Shown: positions 12,427 through 23,100 of the stretch, piece by piece
Numbering within the stretch: the first letter of the stretch is position 1
Layout of the letters: each line of letters opens with the position of its first letter
Assembly: GCA_007570785.1 (NCBI GenBank)
Contig: ML664174.1
Coordinates: 1,991,504-2,055,503, forward strand
Length of the DNA stretch: 64,000 nt
DNA from: Antilocapra americana
Lineage: Eukaryota > Chordata > Mammalia > Artiodactyla > Antilocapridae
Reading direction: 5' to 3'
Position numbers and translations under genes: made by a program
Notes under the pieces: generated by a model
The model's input: only the letters and a program-made list of their open reading frames with translations
Told to the model about the DNA's origin: nothing
Databases searched by the model: none

Positions 12427-15400
12427 CGTAGGGCAAGGGCGGGAGTACTCACTAGACCCCAGGCACCCACGTGCCAGGCCTGGTCGCTGAGTGGAGGACA
12501 GTCATCGAGCACACAGGGCTCAGTGAGCGGGGGACGGTCCTCCAAGGAGCACGCCATGGCGTGGAGCAGAGACCCCTCGTCACCCCGGCAGGTGACGCTC
12601 CGCCTCCGGACCCCCACACCGCAGCTGACAGAGCACTGTGAGGACCAGGCTGTCAGCGCAAGCTGGTCCTTGCCCAGCTGGGGGCCCACCAGCCTGGCAT
12701 GGAGGGCAGACAGCGCTCCATGGCCCCAGGCCCAGAGAGGCTGAGTCAGCCTCCTGAAGTCACACAGCCTGAACTACAGCAGCGGACACCCGGCTGAAGT
12801 GCGTTTTCCTTTATTTGCATCTGCTACACACGTAGCTGGCCAGAAGCAGTGACCAGCAGCCCCAGCCCTTCCTTTGCCCCCCAAACAACATGCCTGGCTC
12901 CTTCTTTCCCACCCGCCCTGGACCCTTGAGAAGGAGGAATAGCGCTGGGGCAGGGATCCAAGCCCTTGCTCCCAGCCCCAGCCTTGACCACAGCCTCTGA
13001 ACCACCTGGCAGGTCCTTCTCTCCCAGGAGCCACTTCCCCTCAGGATGACGAGCCTTTCAGTGTTGCCGGCAGCCGCCCAGGCCCACTGTCCAGCTCCTG
13101 ATGGCCACCCCATCCCAGCGGAGCCGGCCTCACCTCGCTCCAGGGCTCCGCGCTCCAGCCTGCACAGCGCTGCAGGTTGCAGGCCCGCCTGCCCAGGGGC
13201 TTCTCAGGCAGGCCCTCGCATTCTGCGTCCTCAGCAGCCTCCTGGGCACCTGCCCCATCAGACGAGACGCAGTAGACGGAGCGGGACTGGGAGCCGCCCC
13301 CACAGGAGGCTGAGCAGAGTGTCCAGGGCCCTGTCTTCCAGCTGACGGGGAGCAGGAGCGCAGTGAGGCGGGCCCTGCCGCTGGGTCTAAGGTGCAGGCC
13401 CGGGGTGCGGAGCCCAGGAGCGGAGTGGGGACCCCCCCTCCCCAACCCATCCTCTGAGCATCAGGCCTGTCCAGGTGAGGGGCAGAGAGGCCTGCGCAAA
13501 GGCCCAGGTCCAGCCCTGCTCACCATTCCCACCACTGTGCCTGGGTCCCTGTTAACATGGAGCCTGGCTGCCTCCCTCCCAGGGCTCCCGTCCTCACATG
13601 GACCCTTTTCTGCTTCTCACCGGGTCACCATCACCCCAGCCAGACTCCACTCCCTCCAGATCTGACCTTAGCGGATGGGGGCATCTCCCCGAGGGGCCAT
13701 GCTCACCCATGTGTGGAGTGGCCCTTCCTGGCCCTGGGCCCCAAGACCTGGATGATAGGACCACCCCTGCCGCACATGCAAAGCCAAGCCTACCACCATC
13801 CCAAGAGACCAGCTGCCTGCCACCAAGGCCACCGGGTAGAAGATGGCACAGCCCTGCAGGGAGCTGGTGGCCCAAGGATTACCTGCTCCTGCACACACGC
13901 TGGGCCCCAGCAAGGTGCCACGCTCTGGGCCGGTGCAGGTAAGAGGTCCTTTGTGCACAAACAAAGGCATCGCCGACGCCCTCAGGCCCCTGGGCCCGAG
14001 CCCGAGCCCTGGTCCACTCCTTGGCATCTGCCAATCCCCTGCCAGCTCACACCAACGGGGCCTCTGGTACCCACATCACCCCCGCCCCCTAGCCATTAGC
14101 CAGGACATTCTGGGCACCGTGTGGGCTTACAAGATGGGGAGAGAACCACCCAGGGTCTCACGCTCAGGCTCCCCACTTCCTCCTCCCCACGCCAGCTGCA
14201 GCTGCCAGGAGCCCCCCAGCCTCCTCCTTTACCCAACACCTAAAGCAGCTGAGGGCCTCCACCCCCTTCCCACCGAAGAGCTTGGGCCCTGCCTGGGCAG
14301 AGGGGCTGGCAGGGCCTCACCGCTTGGTGTGCGGGCAGGGCTGTGGGCTGCAGGGGCGGCGGTCAGCTGGCCGTGGCTGGGGCTGGCACAGGTGCTCGGG
14401 GTAGACCTCGTCGTCCATGGTGCAGAACACCCGGCGGGTCTGCTGACCTGCAGAGGCCCGGCCACGGCAGGCAGCCGGTCAGTCCACATTCACCCAACGC
14501 ATTCTCTGAACACATCCTGAGTGTCACCTTGATCGAGCCTCAGTGACCTCCCCTGGGTAGGTGGCCATCACCACCTCTGAGACTCAGAGAGCTTTATCTG
14601 TGGCTGATGGAGCCCCTCTCTGACACCTGCTCACTGGTTCCAGGCCCATCCTCCGCCACCAAAGGGATACTGTGTCCTAGGAGATGCCACTGCCTCCAGG
14701 AAGCCCTCTGGTTCGCTTAGCTAAGGTGAGGGTCCTTCGTCAAGTCCCCTCACTCCTACGTTTCCCCAAGGTGCCCTCCCATGACACACAGATGTTGCAT
14801 CTAATTGTCCACCTCCCACCCACGGCTGGAGCGCCTGCAGGAGAAAGCAAGCCCTGCCCACGGGGGCGCGTCCCCCAACCCCCCGGCCGCTGCCCTCACC
14901 TCCACCGCATTCGGCGCTGCAGTCACTCCACGAGCCGTGGCTCCAGCTGAAGCCAGGCTGGGGGGCACCCAGGGCCAGGTGGTATTCGAAGCGCACGCCC
15001 GGGTTGGGCTCCTGGCTGATGAGCTGTGTGGGAGGGTCCCCATTGAGGCCGGACGCCATGGGGCTGCCCCTGCTCACCCTGAAGCCCTCCTGCCAGGCTT
15101 TTGGGGGCCAGGTGCCTGCCCCCCACCTCACCTCAATGACCAAGGGCTCCGAGGTGGGGCCGCGGGCATGGAGCCGCTCAGGCGCCAGGTCCCCTTCAGC
15201 TCCCCGCTCATAGTGCAGGAGGGTGCTGGCCACGGGCAGGGCGCGGGCACCCTCAATGGTCCACTGCCCGTTGAGGTAGTAGTCACCATGAATGCTCTTC
15301 ACCGCTGCACCAGGGGAGCACCTCAGTCAGCTGCCAGGGCAGGACTCACCTCCCGGCCATGGCCTTGCCCCAGACCCCAACACTGTCCTCACCCAGGAAA

Positions 15401-17076
15401 TTCCTGCTGGCAGCCACCTCCTCGATGAGGATGCTGGTGGCCCCCGCTGGGATGATGAGGATCTGGTTGTAGCCTGAGGGGCAGAGACACTCTGGGCCCA
15501 CCAGCCACAGGGAAGAGTTGGCCCTGAGGCTGCCCAGTGCCCAGCCACACAGGTGGGGTCGCCAAGTAGGACACAGCAGGGCCAGGGGCTTGGGAAAGAG
15601 CGTTTTGGAAGGAGGAAACAGCTGCACAGAGGGTGGACAGGTCCAGCACCCAAACTAATGGGAGGGGAGAGGAGGGGAGGGGAATGGAGGAGACAGATGG
15701 GGACAATGGGGGAAGGGGTGAGGACACACCCAGGCATCACTGGATAAGTAGGCGGAGATCCTAGCGTGAGCCCACAGGCTCCTGGGCAAGGGTTTGGCCT
15801 CCACCCTGAGCCGTGACCTCAGGCCTTTCATGACCTGAGCACCAGATCACACCGTCTAGGTGCTGTGCCAGCGAGCAAGATGCCATGAAGAGGCAGGCGA
15901 CAGACCCTGGTCTGAACCGTCTGCAGACCCCACGAGGACCCCACCTCTGCTGAGGTCATTGGCATCAAAGACGCCCGTGACGGGGTAGCAGGTCGTGCCG
16001 TCACCCCCGCACCGCAGACACTTGTCCTCCTGCTTCGAGGAGTCCAGGAGGTGGTCACAGCCGACGACCTGCCAGGCGAAGATGAGAGGAGACGCGAGAG
16101 ACCAGGGGGAGTCACGGTCACGCCCAGACTGGATCCCTGGCCGCCCGGCCGGTCCAGGAGGCGCGGTAACCATTCACTGGCCTCAGGGGCTGAGTAAGCC
16201 TTGAACCTGGCCAGTAGCTGATCATCCACCTCTCCTGCCTGCACGCCACCCGCGTCCCCTTTGCCAGCAACAGCACCTCCTTTTCCTTCGGAAGCCACCT
16301 CTCTCCCACAGCGTGTGGACACGGCTTCCGGGCAGTAGCGTTGGGCCACTCAGCAGGCTGTGTACTTTGCTCAAGGCGTTCGGGGCAACCCCAGGTCGCT
16401 GGAACTCCTGGGAACAGCGCCCCCTGCCCCGGGGGGTGGCCAGGCTGGGACGACTGCAGCCTGGGGCTGCTGGGCCATCTTCACACCTCACCAGAAAAAC
16501 TTGCCCAGCCCTCAGCAGACCCAGAGGAGAAGAAAGCCAAGCGAGGAGACTTTTCCAGAGCATCAGCCAGGCCCCTGCAACCAGTCAGTCCACCCCTCCC
16601 TCACTCAATAGCTTTTCTTCCCCTTTAAGTCAGTTTTAGTTGGGCTTCTTTAACTTGCCACCCAGAAGCTTCCTCTTACTGCTAAGTTTTCAAAGGGCAA
16701 AGGTAAGAGGGCTGCAGGACATTGGCGATGCAAGGCACCTTAAAGGCTAGTCTTGAGAAGATGTCACGGTCAGGAGAGCCTCTGGTCAGGGGCAGGTGGA
16801 CATCCTGCAGTGAGCCCCAAACCAGCTGGTGGGGGTGGCGGGGACAACTCACCCGGCAGCTGCCATCCACGCAGATGTCCCGTTTGCCAGGTTCACAGGG
16901 TGTCCCGTCTACAACGGCCTCCTTGTGCTTGTAGTAGAAGCTCTCCCCCTTGGGGATGCAGTTCAGCTCACATTTGTTGGGGGCTGCAGCAAGCAAGAGG
17001 GGAAAGGTGAGAGGCTGAGTGAGGTTCAAGGCCTGTCCAAGCAACAGCCAAGTGTGGGCAGAGGCTAGAAACAGGT

Positions 17077-17115
<39 letters not shown>

Positions 17116-20100
17116 GAGAGGAAGTCCTACACTATGACACCCCCAGTGACTCAAAATCCCACCCCCACCACAGGGGAAAGGATCTTCTCCATGAAACTGC
17201 TACATCTCTGAGAATCAAGTTGAGGAAAAATCCTAGAGTAAGGAAACAGCTAGACACCGGAAGAGGTCTATCTCAGCATTACTATTTAGAACAGTCTGAG
17301 TGTCAGCTACTCTTTAATTACTGTCACTAGATTACTACACCTATGGATTGTGCTATTAAAAACTGTGATTATGAAGACTAGCCAATAATGTGGGGAGATG
17401 TTTATAACAGAACACAAAGTGATACCATGTAACAATCACAAATACATAAACAGAGAAAGTAATGTGAAAGGGGCTAGAAAGAAATGCCAGCAGCAATCCT
17501 ATGAAAGAGGTGGGTTAAGGTAATTTTCTTGTTTCAGTTTTTATGCTTATCTATTTGAATAGCCCAGGAGTGCTAACAGGATTGTAATCACCTCCAACAC
17601 AAAGAAGGCATCCCTCGGCAATCCTTTTTAAATTTTCCTCTAATTTTTCTGTAATATTTTGTTGTTGTTCAGTCACTAAGTTGTATCCAACTCCTTGCAA
17701 CGCCATGGACTGTGATACTCCAGGCTTCCCTGTCCTTCACTATCTCCTGGAGTTTGCCCAAACTCATGTCCATTGAGTTGGTGATGCCATCCAACCATTT
17801 TGTCCTCTGTCGCCCCCTTCTCCTCCTGCCCTCAATCTTTCCTAAAATCAGTCTTTTCCAATGATTCAGTTCTTAGCAAATTATTTTCAACATACCCTCA
17901 CCTTAGGATCCAGGAGGAGCAATGAATGAAAACTACTTCACTGGGGCCTCCACCTCTAGCCAAGACCCCTCCCACAGCACACATAGGACATAAAATGTTC
18001 CCTGATTTGGAATCCAGAGTGCCAGAGAGTTTCCAGGAGTCATCTACAGTAAGCAGTGAAAACTCATACTGGGAAGGATTATCCTACAGCATATCTGACT
18101 CATCGAAAATGTTTTAATTATACTATGTTAGTGATTTTTGTTTTTGTTTTGTTTTTCTTGAACTTTATCGCTCTAAAAATTAATGACCTATACCCTCCTC
18201 AAAGCTACCCAGAGAATGGCCTCCAGCCCCAGAGATTCTGAGTAAATGAGCTCTTGCCACACCAAACCCAGGGCAGCCCAGCCTGCAGTTTGCCCAAACT
18301 TGGGCACAGGTCTCAACCCTACCCAGAGACTCCTGCCAGTGAGGAAGGCTTCGGGAGCAAGCCAAACAAAAGGCGGCTCAAAACTGCACAGAACTGGCCA
18401 AGGCTTGGTCTAAAACATTGTATACCCAGGGGGAAAGGATGGAAAAACCTCAAAACGGTCGCCAGTGTTGTGCCCTGCTGGGAGTACAGGAGGTTTTTCT
18501 TTAAATGTATTTGACAACGCGTCTAGAAATATGGCAAGGGCTTCCCAGGTGACTCAGCAGTAAAGAATCTGCCTGCCATGCAGAAGACCCAAGAGATGGG
18601 TTGGATCCCCGAGTCGGGAGGATCCCCTGGAGTAGGAAACGGCAGCCCACTCCAGTATTCTTGCCTCGAAAGCTTCAGGGCAGAGCAGTCCATGGGGGCC
18701 GGCAAAGAATCGGACAGGACTGAACGATGAGCACCATAATACGGTAGAGAATTGCGAAGTGCAAAGTCAATGGAGCAAAGAGATTCCCCAAAAGAAGGGG
18801 CCCAGCGCAGGACAATGGCGGGTGGGGCAGCTGAGGGTCGGCGCACTCACCCCCGTAGTAGGGCAGCCACTTGTAGCGCCGCCCCTGGAACTCGCGGCTG
18901 TCGAACTCGGCGCACTGCTCGGCCCTGAAGTCTCGGGCGCCGTCGGGGCAGCTCTGTGGGGAGGAGAGGGCAAGGGAGAGGGCTTGTGGGTCCACTACCG
19001 GGGTCCGCCGAGCCGCTGGGCCCCGGGGAGGCCGGGGCCTCTTCCCCCAACCCCTGCTGCAGCTTCGGGGAGGCGGGGGTCGCCCCACCCCAGGGCTCCC
19101 GTGCGCCCCCTTCCAGAGGCCTTGGGCTAAGGAGGCGAAGGTATCATTTCAGGCGGGGGCGGGGGGGCGGTGAGGGAGCAGCTGCCGAGCACCCACGTGC
19201 GGGGTGGGGGCTTCTCAAGGCCAGTATGTCAGCCGAGGAGGGGGTCCGGGGAGCTGTCCTCCAACCCTAGAGGCTGTACCTTACCTCCGTGCGGCAAGAG
19301 CGGTGGCTCCGGGTGGGACCCACGCAGCTGGAGCCCCCATCTCTCCTGCAGGGCGAGAGCACTGGGAAGAGCCGAGCCCCGACTACCCAGCACCCTGCCC
19401 CGTTCTGGGCCTCTCCCACAGGTCTCCCGAACCTCAGCTCCGGTGGAGCTACCCAGTGGGCACTGCTGGGCCAGAGGGGTGGCAGGAGAGGAGGGCGCTC
19501 ACAAATCCCCTTAGGCAGGCACAATGAGCCCTGTGTTCAGACCTGGGAGAAGCCCGACCCAGAAGGCTAACTAGCCTAGAGCTTGGCTAACTTCGGTTAG
19601 TTTGGCTATGCTTTAATATGCCTCTTAAAGCAGATTCCCAGAGAAGACTGAAATTCTGTCCTTGGAGATACAAGAAGATGCAATATATACCCACTTGGTA
19701 AGGTTATTCTGCCATTTAAGAGGAGTAAACGAGGATAAGACACTTAAAATAGTATCTTCTCTCTGCCTCTTCACAAAGTTTTCAGAAACCGTTAAACCCC
19801 CTGACAGGCAGAGTGTCATCACTCCTTTTGTGCCCTATGGTACTCATCAGAGTGCAGGGCACACAGCAGGAGCTTAATAAGTCACTTAGAGTGAGAAACA
19901 TCTATACTTGATGAAGGGGCTGATGGCAGAGAAACCGCACATGTTAGAAATTGTTCAGGATTATTCGTTAATTCAACAAGAATTCATTACACCTGCTGGC
20001 ACTGCCGGAGAGGCTAGACTCGGGTGGGTGAAGCAGGAATGGCGCCAGCCCCCTGAAATAAGGTTGCTGCAGTCAGAGTGTCTGTCAGTATACAGAAATG

Positions 20101-23100
20101 ACTCGATTTCAAGTTCTCCACTGATGCTGCTCCCAGAACAAATCCGTCGCGTGGTACGCTTTGCCCTTGTGGCCCTGGCACTGGCCCAGGACACCCAGCC
20201 CAAGACCCAGCCGCTCCCCCGTGCCTGCCCTCTTTTAACAAGCTGGCCCATCCCCACCTTCCTACCTCTGGGTGTAGCAGGGGCGCTCCCGGAAGCTGAC
20301 GCCCCCTCCACACGTCCGGCTGCAGGGGCTCCAGTTACCCCAGGAGCCCCAGGTGTCACTCTGCCACCTCACCTGGGGAGCCTGGAGGAGGACACACTCA
20401 GCAGTGGGAGTCAGTGCTTGGAGCCCCCACAGGAGTGCTCAGGGCTGCCCTGACACCCCCGGGCTTGGAGCATCACCCTCCCCTGCAAGGAGCCTGAGAC
20501 AGTGTCTCCCACACCTGAGCCTTCAGGACTGCAGCTCCCCAGGCACCCCAACATCCTCATTTGTAGAATAAGCCAGATCTCACCATAAGGAGCTGGGAGT
20601 CAACCCAGCCTTCCCATCCATCAATGCCGCCTCCACCAGCAGTCCCTATGTGCCCAGTACAGTGGGCAAACCACGGGCAGAGAGCTCTCCCCTGATCGTG
20701 TCTTACCATGACATCCCCTGGCTGGGCAGAGTCTGGTCTGAGAACCAAGATGTCTACAAGCATGTCCTTGAATGAAAGCCCCCGGACCAGCAGAGCATGC
20801 CCTCCCAGGAGGGAGATATAAAGGCGCAGGAGGAATAGCGTGTCATCAGGTAGGATGGGCTCCCCATGTGCGGGGAATGCCATCCACCTGCGCGCCATGT
20901 TTTTGTAGCTCTGGCCTAGTAAGAACTTAATCTAATCCTGTGCATCTGTGTGTGTTAGGATGGGGTGGTGATTTCTTCCTGCCCAGCTGTAGCAGGGGCC
21001 CCCAGGAGTCCCCCACTATATCCTCCCCTTCTTCCATTAAGAGAACTCTTGACTCCTAGCTGGATAGCTGGCTGCCCTCCTACCCAAATTCGTTTCCCAG
21101 GTTTCCTGCAGTCAACCACAGCTATGTCACTAAATTCTTGTCAGTGAGATGAACATGAAAGATGTTGGGTAGCAGCCTTCCTTGTGGCTCAGCTGGTAAA
21201 GAATCTGCCCGCCATACGGGAGACCTGGGTTCAATCCCTGGGTTGGGAAGATCCCCTGGAGAAGGGAAAGGCTACTCACTCCAGTATTCTGGCCTGGAGA
21301 ATTCCATACATTGTGTATATCGTCCATGGGGTCGCAAAGAGTCGGACATGACTGAGCGAGATTTCCTTTCCTAGCAATCTCCAGTACAAGCATAATTCAG
21401 AGATATTGTAGGCCTGGTTCCACCAGAATAGAGCAAATATCATGATAAAGCAGAGCACACAGCTTTGGGGATTTCCCAGTACATGTGAAAGCTGTTTGTA
21501 CTATACTAGAATCTATTAAGTGTGCGGTAGCATTAAAAATAATGTATGTACCTCAATTAGAAAGTACTTTATTGCTAAACAAATGCTAGCCTTCACCCAA
21601 ACTTTCAACAAGTTGTAATCTTTTTGCAATGGTAACATCAGAGATCATTAATCAAACATCACCACAACAAACATTAATAATGATCGAAAAGTTTAAATAT
21701 TTTGAGAATTTCAAAAATGTAAAGTGAGCAAATGCTGTTGGAAAAATGACATTGATAGACTATCTCAACACAGCATTACCACAAACCTTCAATTTGTAAA
21801 AAAAAAAAAAAAATGCACTAGCTGTAAAACATCATAAAACAGAGTGCCTGTAATCTCCTTAAGAGATAGCTTGCATGTTCACTTGCGCTTTTTCTTAGTC
21901 CTCCTATACTCCTTCCTGCTGGTTGGAAATCAGATGTGATGCTGGGACTGGAGCAGCCTTTGAAACTATGTACTAATTTAGGAACAGAAGTTCCAAACAC
22001 TGAAGCAAAGGTACGAGAATCCTGGAGCACTTGGTGAGACAGAACATCCCTAGATTTCTGACCATGCGTGTTTATGAGAGAGAAGAATCGGGTCTTTTTT
22101 TTTGTTGAAGGACTGTCATTTGGGACTAACAGGAAAATAATCCTAATGGATACAGGTTCCCACCAGAAGGATCTGGTACCCTGTAGCTAATTTCAGGAGT
22201 CCACATGCTACACACATATTCTCTCATTTACTCCACAGAACAACCTGACCATCCCAGTGCATGGAAAAGAGATGCAGAAAGAGAGGGACCCACTGGGAAC
22301 AAGTGGACACAACAGCAGGTTGGCTTCACTCCAGGCCTCTGCTTTTGTACCCAAGTTCCCACCAACCTCACCTGGAGAACCAACGAGGACACTGGATGAG
22401 GCCTGAGGATGGATGGGTGTTAGACCTGCTTTCTTGCTGGGAGACAAAATGGGTTGGAAGTATGTCCTGTTTGTTTGAAGGGGACTTTATTTTAGGGCAT
22501 CACAACATAATAATCTCTAGGGGGAAAAAATCTCTGCCATTTTCCCTAGAAAGAACTCAAGATCTGATGCGGAAAAGCAAACTGTTCCTCCCGTAGTGAG
22601 CCTCCTGCCACAACCCAGGATCTCGGGTGAGGATGGAGGTTTGCGCACACCCAGAATACGCCCAGTGCCCCGGTGCCAAACATCTAGTTAGCCTTGGTTT
22701 ATAATAAAACCATGAACCCTGAGTCAGAACAACTCATACACGTTTGCTGAACTACATACAAAACCAAGAAGGGCCAACCAGATCAAAGTCTGAGCTTTCA
22801 CTCTTCAAATCATTTACCCTTCACTTCTAAGTGAGCCAGATCTCCGAGCTTCTAAAAACCAGGAATATGAAAGTGTTCCGTGAAATTTAAACTGAAGTTT
22901 ACTTGGATCCATTCCTATTTTAAAGGGGAAGGTATTGAGTGTCGGGGGTAGAGGGTGACTTTCCAGGGATGATAAGCATTTCCCCCCAGACTCATCACTG
23001 TGAAAAGTGAAAGTGTTGGTTGCTCAGTCCTGTCTGAGACAGTGAGACCCCAAAGACTGTAGCCTGCCAGGCTCCTCTGTCCATGGGATTCTCCAGACAA

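Noticed and set aside
13557..14099. A 180-codon plus-strand frame antisense to PAPLN
   Set aside because: It lies in the GC-rich intron between coding exons 10 and 11, has no domain, and overlaps other equally long open frames.
20557..20898. A 113-codon minus-strand frame in PAPLN intron 1
   Set aside because: No similarity to papilin and no splice sites placing it between coding exons 1 and 2, which join perfectly without it.
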